From an uncultured Collinsella sp. (GTDB lineage: Bacteria; Actinomycetota; Coriobacteriia; Coriobacteriales; Coriobacteriaceae): DNA of 16,750 nt. Shown piece by piece: positions 1-7,593 of the stretch. Under the pieces are notes generated by a model that did no database searches, was not told where the DNA came from, and worked only from the letters and a program-made list of their open reading frames with translations. Positions within the stretch are counted from its first letter, which is position 1. The number at the start of each line of letters is the position of its first letter. The stretch is taken from the NCBI GenBank assembly GCA_900544205.1, contig UQUG01000041.1, positions 1 to 16,750 of the forward strand, in the 5' to 3' direction. A program made the position numbers and the translations under genes.

Positions 1-8
1 ATCCATCA

Positions 9-14
9 TATAAT
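9..14 (+). promoter_or_regulatory. Putative -10 box of the rlmKL promoter
   Basis: A perfect TATAAT lies 28 bases before the ATG of the methyltransferase gene. An AGAGAGG ribosome binding site follows at about 29-35. The matching -35 box would fall outside the window, so only half of the promoter can be seen. The spacing implies a short leader of roughly 20 bases. Confidence 0.55.
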
Positions 15-41
15 GGAGCGACGCAACCAGAGAGGTCACCC

Positions 42-2600
42 ATGGAATTTTACGCAAGCTGCCCCGAGGGCTTTGAGTCCGCACTCGCCGATGAGCTTAA
101 ACGCCTCGGACTTTCGCATGTCCGCCGCCTGAAAGGCCGCGCTACATTTGAGGGCGAGCTCGAAGAAGGCTACCGCGCCTGTCTGTGGTCGCGCCTGGCG
201 AGCCGCGTGTTCGTGGTACTCGGGCGCTTTGAGGCGCAGGATGCCGACGAGCTGTACGATAGCGTTTACGACATCGCCTGGGAGAACATCGTCCGCCCCG
301 GCGCCAGCATCGCCATCACAGCCCGCGGCGTGACCGAGCAGCTGCGCAACACGCGCTTCTCGGCCCTGCGCGCCAAGGACGCGCTGTGCGACCGTCTGGC
401 CGAGACCACGGGCCGTCGCGCCGATGTCGATGCCGCCGACCCCGACGTTCACCTGCTGCTTTCGCTGCGCCAGCGTCGCGCGAGCATCAGCCTGGACCTT
501 TCGGGCGACCCGCTGTTCAAACGCCTGCCGCCCGCAGCGACCCGCGCCGGCGAGGGTGCGCACGTGCTGCGCCCCGACTACGCCGCTCTGGTGCTGGCGC
601 AGGTCGGCTGGACCGCGCTGTGCGAGCGCGAGCTGACGGCCGATGATTACGAAAACGAAGCCCTGCCCACGCTGGTCGACGCCTCGTGCGCCGGCGGCGG
701 CCTGCTGCTGGAGGCCGTGAATATTCTGACCGACCGCGCCCCGGGCGCCGCACGCGAGCACTGGGGCTTTGAGGGCTGGCAGTTGCACGACGCCGCTCTG
801 TGGGAGCAGTTGCTTGCCGAGGCACGCGAGCGCGAGGCGGCAGCGCGCGAGCGCCAGGCGCGCATCGTGGCCGTAGACATCGACCCCGCCGCCCGCAAGA
901 CTGCCGAGCGCATGGTCAAGTGCGCCGGCTACAAGCGTTTTGTCGACTTTTGTGCCGCCAAGCCCGCCACCGTGCTGGACCATGCGGGCGCCGTCGCCGG
1001 TGCCGCCCTGGTCGCGGACACGACCGAGACCCCGCTTTCGCTCATGCACGATGCCATGACGCTCATCGGCGAGCTGCGCCGCGCCCCCGAGCTCGCTTCG
1101 GCGCCGGTCGCCGCTCTCACCCGCGACGGCTTGCTGGCCCGCGCGCTCCACGCCGAGCCCGAGCGCTCGATCGCCGTCATGCCCAATAACGAGGAGGCGG
1201 CTCTTGAGGTTTGGCCCTCGCTCGACCACGCCGCTGCGGCATTCGAGGCTGCGACCAGCATAAACGCCGAGGAACAGTCCACGGACGCCGAAGACGAAGC
1301 CGCCGCTTCCTCCATGCTCGAGCCTGCCGCCACACTCGACCTGGGCGACGGCAAGCCACTGCCCGTGCTCATCCCGGAGTCGGAGCAGTTCGCCAACCGC
1401 CTGCGCAAGAATGCCCGTCTGCGCCGCAAGTGGGCCAAGCGCGAGGGCGCGAGCTGCTACCGCGTCTACGATGCCGACCTGCCCGATTACTCCGCCGCCA
1501 TCGATCTGTACGAGGGCTGCCCGCAGACGCCGGGCCGCTGGCTCGTCATCGCCGAATACGCCGCGCCCAAGACCATCGACCCCGCACTAGCCCAGGCCCG
1601 TATGCTCGACATCTTGGCCATCGCGCCGCGCATCCTGGATGTTCCGGCCGAGCACGTGCACGCCAAGGCCCGCATGCGTTCGCGCGGCGGCTCGCAGTAC
1701 GGCAAGCAGGGCGCCGGCAAGGGCGGATCGGGCGAGCGCACCAACATCGCTCGCCGTCGCCTGCCGCTCATCGAAGAGGGTGGACTCACCTTTGCCGTCA
1801 ACTTTGACGATTATCTGGATGTGGGCATCTTCCTGGATCACCGCGTCACCCGCAACCTGGTGCGCGAGCACGCCAAGCAGGCGCGTCGCTTCCTCAACCT
1901 GTTTGCCTATACCGGCACCGCCACCTGCTACGCGGCGGACGGCGGCGTCGAGGAGACCGTGACGGTCGACCTCTCCAACACCTACCTGGACTGGGCCGAG
2001 CGCAACATGCGCCAAAACGGCTTTGTGGGGCCGCAGCATCACTTTGTGCGCGACGACGTGCTCGCCTGGATTCGCGACCAGCGCCAGACGCGCAACCGCT
2101 GGGACCTGATCTTTGTCGACCCGCCCACGTTTTCGAACTCGTCCAAGATGGGCCGCCGCACCTGGGATGTCCAGCGCGACCATGTTGAGCTTTTGGCCGG
2201 CGTTTCACGCCTGCTTGCACAGGGCGGCCATGCCATCTTTAGCTGCAACCTGCGCGGTTTCCGCCCCGAAACGCGCAAGCTCGCGCGCGCGGGCGTCGTG
2301 CTGGAGGACATTACGGCGCAGACCATCCCCGAGGATTTCGCACGCAACCAGAAGGTGCACCACTGCTATATCGTGCGCCGCCTGCCCATCGAGGACGCCA
2401 TGGCCGAAGTCGGCTTTAGCGCCGAGGAGATTGCCGAGCGAACCGCGGAGCTGCGCAACCCCGAGGCCCGCAAGCCCCGTGCAGCAGCGCCCGCGCACGC
2501 GCAGGCCGGCCACGGAAAGTCCAACTTTGCCAGCAAACCCTCCCCTGCCGGCAAGTCCAAAAAGAAGAAGTTCTACGCCAGCAAGCCCAAGGATAAATAG
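42..2600 (+). CDS. rlmL: Bifunctional 23S rRNA methyltransferase RlmKL-type, with degenerate RlmL half
   Basis: An 852-residue protein in the RlmKL family, which in E. coli makes m2G2445 (RlmL half) and m7G2069 (RlmK half) in 23S rRNA. The ATG has an AGAGAGG ribosome binding site. Residues 1-155 match the N-terminal THUMP-containing region. Residues ~205-300 follow the RlmL fold (TDRAPG at 230-235, HWGFEGW at 240-246). However, motif I reads LVDASCAGGG instead of the usual DPMCGSGT, and the NPPY catalytic motif is replaced near 322-331 by a run reading LVADTTETPL. The RlmK half is intact: NRLRKN at 452-457, YRVYDADLPDY at 473-483, NLFAYTGTAT at 619-628, TVDLSNTY at 641-648 and FVDPPTFSNS at 691-700. 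A lysine- and alanine-rich tail (~806-852) makes it longer than E. coli RlmKL (about 700 residues). The family call is firm; I infer that only m7G activity remains. Confidence 0.93.
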   Translation: MEFYASCPEGFESALADELKRLGLSHVRRLKGRATFEGELEEGYRACLWSRLASRVFVVLGRFEAQDADELYDSVYDIAWENIVRPGASIAITARGVTEQLRNTRFSALRAKDALCDRLAETTGRRADVDAADPDVHLLLSLRQRRASISLDLSGDPLFKRLPPAATRAGEGAHVLRPDYAALVLAQVGWTALCERELTADDYENEALPTLVDASCAGGGLLLEAVNILTDRAPGAAREHWGFEGWQLHDAALWEQLLAEAREREAAARERQARIVAVDIDPAARKTAERMVKCAGYKRFVDFCAAKPATVLDHAGAVAGAALVADTTETPLSLMHDAMTLIGELRRAPELASAPVAALTRDGLLARALHAEPERSIAVMPNNEEAALEVWPSLDHAAAAFEAATSINAEEQSTDAEDEAAASSMLEPAATLDLGDGKPLPVLIPESEQFANRLRKNARLRRKWAKREGASCYRVYDADLPDYSAAIDLYEGCPQTPGRWLVIAEYAAPKTIDPALAQARMLDILAIAPRILDVPAEHVHAKARMRSRGGSQYGKQGAGKGGSGERTNIARRRLPLIEEGGLTFAVNFDDYLDVGIFLDHRVTRNLVREHAKQARRFLNLFAYTGTATCYAADGGVEETVTVDLSNTYLDWAERNMRQNGFVGPQHHFVRDDVLAWIRDQRQTRNRWDLIFVDPPTFSNSSKMGRRTWDVQRDHVELLAGVSRLLAQGGHAIFSCNLRGFRPETRKLARAGVVLEDITAQTIPEDFARNQKVHHCYIVRRLPIEDAMAEVGFSAEEIAERTAELRNPEARKPRAAAPAHAQAGHGKSNFASKPSPAGKSKKKKFYASKPKDK

Positions 2601-2605
2601 ACAAC

Positions 2606-2670
2606 GTTGCGGTGGAATACGGACTGTTTTGCCTGGAATTAGGTAAATTTAGACCGTATTTCACCGCAAC
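2606..2670. repeat. Long-stem hairpin between convergent rlmKL and kdpE
   Basis: The arms at 2606-2622 (GTTGCGGTGGAATACGG) and 2654-2670 (CCGTATTTCACCGCAAC) pair over 17 positions with one wobble-type difference, around a 31-base loop. The hairpin begins 5 bases after the rlmKL stop and ends 25 bases before the kdpE stop, so it may end transcription from both sides. It has no U-tract, and the loop is long for an intrinsic terminator. It could equally be a dispersed palindromic repeat. Confidence 0.7.
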
Positions 2671-2695
2671 TCATATTGGGATGGCGGATGCCGAC

Positions 2696-3409
2696 CTATC
2701 CCTGGATGACCAATCGGTAACCAATACCCACGTGCGTCTGGATATAGCGCGGATGCGCGGGGTCGGACTCAATCTTCTTGCGCAGCGTGCCCATAAAGAC
2801 GCGCAGGCTCGCCAGGTCGCTCTTGGTTGCCGTGCCCCAAATCTCGTGCAGGATAAACTGGTGCGTCAGCACCTTGTCGGCGTTGTGCGCCAGCAGGCAC
2901 AGGAGCTTATACTCGATCGGCGTCAGATGCAGCTCCTCGCCATCCATCGTGGCGATGCCGGCATCAAAATCGATATGCAGCTCACCGGTATCGAACGAGC
3001 CCTCGGAGACAACGCCGCCCGTCTGCGCATACGAAAGGCGCCTGAGCGTCGTGCGAATGCGCGCGAGCAGTTCCTCGACCGAAAACGGCTTGGTCAGATA
3101 GTCGTCGGCACCGGCATCGAGCGCGCGGATTTTGTCCGCATCTTCGCTGCGCGCCGAGACCACGATGATCGGCATGCCCGACCATGCGCGCACCGACTCC
3201 ACCACCTTGACGCCGTCCATATCGGGCAGACCCAGGTCGAGCAGCACAATGCTCGGTGCCTGCGATGAGGCGGCGGCGATGGCGGCATGGGCGGTCTCCA
3301 CGGCCATATGACGCAAGCCGTGCGCCTCGAGCGCGGCAACAATAAGATTGCGAACGGCGGGGTCGTCCTCAACGACCAAGATGAGCGGTTTTACGGCAGA
3401 GTTCGGCAC
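2696..3409 (-). CDS. kdpE: OmpR/KdpE-family response regulator
   Basis: A two-component response regulator of 237 residues. I chose the GTG at 3409: it lies 4 bases after the kinase stop codon, has AGGGAG just upstream, and puts the receiver domain at the N-terminus. The longer in-frame extension to 3490 overlaps the kinase gene and adds no domain sequence. The receiver domain spans ~8-120 with acidic residues E14-D15-D16, phosphoacceptor D58 in LLDLGLPDMDG, S85 and K107 in LTKPF. The C-terminal winged helix (~140-237) contains LTPIEYKLL, ASLRVFMGTLRKKIE and HVGIGYRL, typical of the KdpE/OmpR class, which bind direct-repeat operators. It is the likely partner of the adjacent KdpD-like kinase. 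No kdpFABC genes are in the window, so the target may be kup next door (inferred). Confidence 0.9.
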   Translation of the reverse strand: MPNSAVKPLILVVEDDPAVRNLIVAALEAHGLRHMAVETAHAAIAAASSQAPSIVLLDLGLPDMDGVKVVESVRAWSGMPIIVVSARSEDADKIRALDAGADDYLTKPFSVEELLARIRTTLRRLSYAQTGGVVSEGSFDTGELHIDFDAGIATMDGEELHLTPIEYKLLCLLAHNADKVLTHQFILHEIWGTATKSDLASLRVFMGTLRKKIESDPAHPRYIQTHVGIGYRLVIQG

Positions 3410-3413
3410 AGCG

Positions 3414-5039
3414 CTACTCCCTATCAAACGAAACGTCGGCGACGGGAAGCTCAATCGTAAAGACCGAGCCGTGCGGGTCCGCCGCGGCAACCTCTATGCT
3501 ACCGCCATGCGCCAGCGCAATGGAGCGGCAGAGCGAAAGACCCAAGCCCACGCTGCGGTGGCTGTCGGCCAAACCGTGGTTGGCGGTATAGAACGACTCA
3601 AAGATCCGCTCGCGGTCCTCGGGCGCAATGCCCGGGCCGTCATCGGCCACCGAGCACGCCACGCGTCCATCGTCGACGCCAATCGAAATCACGATATGCG
3701 AGCCTGCGGGCGTATAGGTGATGGCGTTGTTCACCAGATTGACCACCAGCTGCACCATCAGGCGCGCATCGACGTTGACGAGCGCCGGCTCATCGCACGC
3801 CACTACCTTAAGGTCGTGCTCGCGCACGGCAGGGTTCACGTGGCGCAGCGCCTCCTCGACGATATCGTCCATGAGCTCGAGTGTGGTCGACAGGCGCATA
3901 CCGCCACCCTCGAGCTTGGTGATGGCGAGCAGGTTCTCGACGGTGGCGTTGAGCCATTGCGCATCCGAGCGAATGGAAAGGAGCAAGCCGCGGCGCGTCT
4001 GGGCATCGAGCACCGCGGTACCGGTCGAGCCCTGGTCGAGCAGCACGTCGGCATTACCCGAAATACTGGTAAGCGGCGTGCGCAGATCGTGCGAGATGGA
4101 GCGCAGCAGGTTGGCGCGCAGCTGCTCATTTTTGGCAAGCACCGCCGCCTCCTCGCGGGCCTCCATGGCGCGGGCGCGATCGAGCGCCAGCTCGCCTTCG
4201 CTCACGATAGCATCGGCAAGTGTCCGCTCCTCGTGCGTCAGCACGTCGGGCTCGGCAACGATAGCCAGCACGCCCACCACCGAGGCGGGGTCGCCCGAGC
4301 GCGCGAAGCCGTCGCCTGTGCGAACCGTCAGGTAGATGCCATAAAACGCCGAGCCGCCGAACGTAGCATCGAGCGGCGTTCCCACATAGGCGGACGCCGA
4401 GAGCCGCGGTGGCATCTGCGGCGCCAGCTCGTGCACCGGCGCGGCATCGCCCACGGCCGTGTATGTCGCACGCGGCAGCAGGTCATCGCCCTCGGCGTCG
4501 GCGCTGTACCACACGACCGGACAGCCCGAAAGACGCGCCAGCTGCGTGGCCATGGCGTGAACGATCTGCTGCTCGTCGGCGCAGCGCTGCAACATGCGAT
4601 TGGTCTCGAGCACCATATGCGTGCGGCGGTCGCTGGCGGCAGCCTGTGCCAAGGCGCGGCGCAGGGCCAACGCAATCGAGCTCGACACAAGCGAGACCAC
4701 GAACATGATGAAGAACATGCCGGGATAGCCGCGGTCGATAAGCGACAGCGAGTAGCGCGGGTCGACAAACAAGAAGTTGTAGAGCGCCACGGCGGCAGCC
4801 GAGCTCAGCAAGCAATACAGGCGACTCCAGGTAAAGAATGCGCACAGCTGAACGGCGAACACATAGACGATCATGATGCTCGGCGCGAGACCCGGATGGT
4901 CGAGCAGCGCGCCCACAATCGTCGCCGCGACCAGCAGCCCCACCGACACGCAGATATCGTACAGGGGGCCGCGACGCGTCATCGTAGTGCGCCGCCACCA
5001 AAAGTTCTCGGCAATATCACCGTCCGCACGGACGTCCAT
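3414..5039 (-). CDS. kdpD: KdpD-like sensor histidine kinase lacking the N-terminal KdpD/USP domains
   Basis: A membrane histidine kinase of 541 residues. The start has GAGAGGGG about 10 bases upstream. Four hydrophobic segments at ~27-46, 52-68, 74-92 and 107-126 form a DUF4118-like block (VDPRYSL at 92-98). A GAF-like region follows (~150-265), then a helical linker. The HisKA domain has H317 in SISHDLRTPLTSISGNADVL, and the ATPase domain has NLVNNAITYTP (434-444), DDGPGIAPEDRERIFESF (466-483) and SVGLGLSL (496-503). This order equals the C-terminal part of KdpD. Full-length KdpD is about 890 residues and carries an N-terminal KdpD sensor domain with a Walker-type motif plus a USP domain; both are absent here and not encoded just upstream. 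It is therefore either a natural short form or not a true KdpD. It is transcribed with kdpE. A terminator-like hairpin lies directly before its ribosome binding site. Confidence 0.88.
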   Translation of the reverse strand: MDVRADGDIAENFWWRRTTMTRRGPLYDICVSVGLLVAATIVGALLDHPGLAPSIMIVYVFAVQLCAFFTWSRLYCLLSSAAAVALYNFLFVDPRYSLSLIDRGYPGMFFIMFVVSLVSSSIALALRRALAQAAASDRRTHMVLETNRMLQRCADEQQIVHAMATQLARLSGCPVVWYSADAEGDDLLPRATYTAVGDAAPVHELAPQMPPRLSASAYVGTPLDATFGGSAFYGIYLTVRTGDGFARSGDPASVVGVLAIVAEPDVLTHEERTLADAIVSEGELALDRARAMEAREEAAVLAKNEQLRANLLRSISHDLRTPLTSISGNADVLLDQGSTGTAVLDAQTRRGLLLSIRSDAQWLNATVENLLAITKLEGGGMRLSTTLELMDDIVEEALRHVNPAVREHDLKVVACDEPALVNVDARLMVQLVVNLVNNAITYTPAGSHIVISIGVDDGRVACSVADDGPGIAPEDRERIFESFYTANHGLADSHRSVGLGLSLCRSIALAHGGSIEVAAADPHGSVFTIELPVADVSFDRE

Positions 5040-5056
5040 CAGCGCCCCGCCCCTCT

Positions 5057-5119
5057 CTCAAAAACAAAAACCACCACAAAGGGACAGGCACCTTTGTGGT
5101 GGTTTCCCTTGTGGTGGTT
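5057..5119 (-). terminator. Terminator-like hairpin with a duplicated arm, just upstream of the KdpD-like gene
   Basis: On the minus strand, AAACCACCACAAAGG (5105-5091) and CCTTTGTGGTGGTTT (5082-5068) form a perfect 15-bp stem with an 8-base loop, followed by a T-rich run down to about 5061. This has the form of an intrinsic terminator for the kup/small-protein transcript. An extra copy of the first arm (5119-5107) lies immediately upstream and could also pair with the second arm. The kinase gene ribosome binding site begins only a few bases beyond the T-run, so there is almost no room for a separate promoter. The element may set read-through into kdpDE, or it may be a dispersed repeat that happens to sit here. 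Confidence 0.75.
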
Positions 5120-5150
5120 CCAAGTGTATAGCCTTTGCAACCTGCGGTCG

Positions 5151-5345
5151 CTAGACAAACAGCACGTGCGCGAGCAGGGCACACACGCACACCGCTCCAA
5201 ATACCAGTGCCACGATCGAAATTACGCGATCGGCCATATCCATGTTGGCACGATTCGTAAAGAACCGATCTTCGGCGGCGTCGACGCGCGCCTCACGCAC
5301 CATTTCGACCACCGCCTCACGGCCATCGAGCGCCTTTGTATCCAT
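5151..5345 (-). CDS. Small single-pass membrane protein of unknown function
   Basis: I do not recognise this protein. The ATG at 5345 is chosen because GGGGAGGT lies 6 bases upstream; an in-frame ATG at 5375 has a much poorer site. The 64-residue product has a charged N-terminal half (~1-38: MDTKALDGREAVVEMVREAR, then DAAEDRFF) and one hydrophobic segment (~40-62, VISIVALVFGAVCVCALLAH) reaching almost to the C-terminus. That pattern fits a tail-anchored protein with its N-terminus in the cytoplasm. It starts 61 bases after the kup stop on the same strand, without an evident terminator between, so it is probably co-transcribed with kup. An accessory or regulatory role for Kup or for the kinase is conceivable but unproven. 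Confidence 0.65.
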   Translation of the reverse strand: MDTKALDGREAVVEMVREARVDAAEDRFFTNRANMDMADRVISIVALVFGAVCVCALLAHVLFV

Positions 5346-5406
5346 GTTTACCTCCCCGGCCTCAATCTTGTCCATCGAAAACCAACTCCGTGCAACCTGT
5401 CGGCGC

Positions 5407-7434
5407 CTACGGCCGCTCGTTGGGGGCCAGGCGCTGCATCTTGTTCACGGCCTTGAACTTGGTGAACAGCGGCACGTACTCAAAGCTCACGTTGGAGTTC
5501 TCCAGGCCGTACCAACGCGCAGGCGTGCCGGCGGCGCGGCGGATGATGTACTTGAGCGTGATGGCCGTGCGCTCGCTGGGCTCCACATCGCTTTCGGGCG
5601 CCAGAAGCTTACGGATCAGGACGAACTTGAACGTACCGATGTTACCCGGATCCTTGTAGACCGAGTAGTCATGCGTCTGCGGCGGCAGCTCGCCGGTGGC
5701 AGCCAGGTCCTGAACAACCTGACGCAGGTAGGCATTGACGCGCTGGTTGATCTTGTAGCCCAGGTAAAGATGCACGCGGAACACGTAGTCGGTGCCGAAC
5801 GTCTCGACCGAATAGGCAAAGGTGTGCGGTTCGTCCATGGTCTCGACGTTCACAAACCACCAGGCGTGGGCACGCTTGGGATGCTTGTCCAAGATCGAGT
5901 AGACGATATCGCGGTCGATGTAGTCGGTATGGGTGTCCTTGGTCAGGTACACGACGTTGTCGCTCATGCGCTCGTAACGGTCGTCGTCACGCAGGCGCTT
6001 GAGCTGCGGCAGGTAGCTGCGCAGCGGCAGCAGCGTAAACTGGCGCTGCTCGACCGCCGTGCCGTTGTACCAGCACACCATAATGCCCATGATGAGTGCA
6101 GCCATGAGGATGGTGAAGTAGCCGCCGTGGAAGAACTTGGTGAGCGAGCTCACGAAGAAGAAGCCTTCGAGCAAAAGGAAGAAGGCCGCGAAGATCCACG
6201 GAGCAACCTTGAGCTTGCGCTCCTCGTGCAGGTAGAAGAAGAGCAGCAGCGTGGTGCACATCATAGTCAGCGTAATGGCAAGGCCGTAGGCGGCTTCCAT
6301 ATGCGCCGAGTTCTGGAACAGCAGCACCACGATGACGCAGCCGACAAGCATGACGTTGTTGACCATGGGGATGTAGAGCTGGCCCTTGGTCTCGGCAGGG
6401 TAGAAGACCTGCATGTGCGGCATAAGGTCCAGGCGGCTGGCCTCGGACACCAGCGAGAATGCGCCGGTGATGAGCGCCTGCGAGGCGATGATGGCCGCGA
6501 CGGTGGAAAGGCCGACGGCAAACGGGCGCAGGCCCGGGGCGAGCATCTGGTAGAACGGGTTGAGGTCGGCAATGCCCATGAGCTCGGGGTTGGCAGCGTT
6601 GTTCATAAGCCAAGCGCCCTGGCCCATATAGGAAAGCAGCAGACAGCACTTAACGAACGGCCAGGTGGCGTAGATGTTGCCGCGGCCGACGTGGCCCATG
6701 TCGGAGTAGAGCGCCTCGGCACCGGTGGTGGCGAGGAAGCAGCTGCCCAGAATCATGATGCCCGCGTGGTTGTTGGGGCTCAGCAAAAAGGCGATGCCGC
6801 GCACCGGGTTGAGGCACAGCAGCACGGCGGGGTGCTGGAAGACAAAAAACAGACCCGTGCCGCCCAGGAACAGGAACCACAGCGTCATGATGGGGCCAAA
6901 GGCGTGACCGATCTTGGCCGTACCGATGCGTTGCACCAAAAAGAGCGCGATGATGATGGCGAGCGTAATGGCGACGACGCGGCCCTGGTCATCGCCCAGC
7001 ACGGCATGGACCGCCGGGATGGTGCGCAGGCCCTCGATGGCCGTGGTAACGGTAACGGCCGGCGTCAGGATGCCGTCGGCGAGCAGCGCGGCGCCACCCA
7101 GCATGGCGGGGATGATAAGCCACTTGCCGCAGCGCTTGACCAGGCTGTACAGGGCAAAGATGCCGCCCTCGCCATGGTTATCGGCGCGCAGCGAGATGAG
7201 CACATACTTGATGGTGGTCAGCAGCGTGACCGTCCACACGACAAGGGAGAGCGCGCCGAGCACGAACTCCTCCGTCACGCTTCCGATGCCGCCGTTGCCG
7301 GCAACGAGCGCCTTGGTTACATACATAGGGCTGGTGCCGATATCGCCGTACACCACACCCAGCGTGACGAGCATCGCCGAAATGCTCACAGGAATCGCAG
7401 CGTGCGAGGCTGCCTCCTTGGCCTTCTGTTCCAT
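5407..7434 (-). CDS. kup: Kup-family potassium uptake transporter
   Basis: A 675-residue KUP/HAK/KT-type potassium:proton symporter of the cytoplasmic membrane. The ATG at 7434 has GGGAGGAA about 7 bases upstream; the longer TTG-initiated frame to 7452 would overlap that site and is rejected. The N-terminal signature GVVYGDIGTSPMYV is the hallmark of the family. Further family patterns are DNHGEGGIFALYSLV, LADGILTPAVTVTTAIEG, ALYSDMGHVGRGNI and GQGAWLMNN. About twelve hydrophobic segments fill the first ~450 residues, and a ~220-residue hydrophilic C-terminal domain follows. Length fits the family (E. coli Kup is 622 residues). It leads a minus-strand cluster with a small membrane protein and a KdpDE-like two-component system. 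In related Gram-positive bacteria Kup proteins are c-di-AMP targets; nothing here proves that for this one. Confidence 0.96.
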   Translation of the reverse strand: MEQKAKEAASHAAIPVSISAMLVTLGVVYGDIGTSPMYVTKALVAGNGGIGSVTEEFVLGALSLVVWTVTLLTTIKYVLISLRADNHGEGGIFALYSLVKRCGKWLIIPAMLGGAALLADGILTPAVTVTTAIEGLRTIPAVHAVLGDDQGRVVAITLAIIIALFLVQRIGTAKIGHAFGPIMTLWFLFLGGTGLFFVFQHPAVLLCLNPVRGIAFLLSPNNHAGIMILGSCFLATTGAEALYSDMGHVGRGNIYATWPFVKCCLLLSYMGQGAWLMNNAANPELMGIADLNPFYQMLAPGLRPFAVGLSTVAAIIASQALITGAFSLVSEASRLDLMPHMQVFYPAETKGQLYIPMVNNVMLVGCVIVVLLFQNSAHMEAAYGLAITLTMMCTTLLLFFYLHEERKLKVAPWIFAAFFLLLEGFFFVSSLTKFFHGGYFTILMAALIMGIMVCWYNGTAVEQRQFTLLPLRSYLPQLKRLRDDDRYERMSDNVVYLTKDTHTDYIDRDIVYSILDKHPKRAHAWWFVNVETMDEPHTFAYSVETFGTDYVFRVHLYLGYKINQRVNAYLRQVVQDLAATGELPPQTHDYSVYKDPGNIGTFKFVLIRKLLAPESDVEPSERTAITLKYIIRRAAGTPARWYGLENSNVSFEYVPLFTKFKAVNKMQRLAPNERP

Positions 7435-7469
7435 AAGCCGGTTTCCTCCCAACTTTAATGTTCGAAGGA

Positions 7470-7475
7470 ATTATA
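7470..7475 (-). promoter_or_regulatory. Putative -10 box for kup
   Basis: On the minus strand TATAAT lies about 36 bases before the kup ATG and is followed by an AT-rich stretch and the GGGAGGAA ribosome binding site. The best -35 candidates (TTCAAA at 15-base or CATTCA at 17-base spacing) are weak. Nothing resembling a large potassium or c-di-AMP riboswitch fits in the ~125 bases before kup; only a short GGCCTTTAGGCC palindrome (7532-7543) is present. Confidence 0.45.
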
Positions 7476-7559
7476 GGTAATCGGCCTATGTTTGAATGGC
7501 ACTGTTTTCCCAGCTAGATAAACATTTATACGGCCTTTAGGCCACCGCGGCGATATGGA

Positions 7560-7590
7560 ATGTGACAAAGGGGCTGTCCCTTTGTCACAT
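7560..7590. repeat. Perfect 13-bp hairpin behind the nitroreductase gene
   Basis: The arms ATGTGACAAAGGG (7560-7572) and CCCTTTGTCACAT (7578-7590) are perfectly complementary around a 5-base loop. The hairpin begins 3 bases after the nitroreductase stop codon on the minus strand and probably ends or protects that transcript, although no T-run follows. Its core ACAAAGGGACAG, read on the minus strand, also occurs in the hairpin at 5068-5105 read on the plus strand, so the two may belong to one repeat family. Confidence 0.75.
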
Positions 7591-7593
7591 CCG

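Noticed and set aside
36..1229. 397-codon minus-strand open frame opposite rlmKL
   Set aside because: It is antisense to conserved methyltransferase sequence and has no recognisable domain or ribosome binding site.
3410..3490. N-terminal extension of the response regulator
   Set aside because: It overlaps the kinase gene and adds arginine-rich sequence before the receiver domain; the GTG at 3409 with AGGGAG fits better.
3348..5456. 702-codon plus-strand open frame
   Set aside because: It is antisense to the kinase and response regulator genes, has no domain-like sequence, and arises from high-GC codon bias.
5242..7458. 738-codon plus-strand open frame opposite kup
   Set aside because: The opposite strand encodes a clear Kup transporter; this frame is rich in His, Arg, Gly and Gln with no fold-like pattern, as expected for a GC-rich shadow.
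7435..7559. c-di-AMP or potassium riboswitch upstream of kup
   Set aside because: The leader is too short and shows no matching structure, only a short palindrome and a -10 box.
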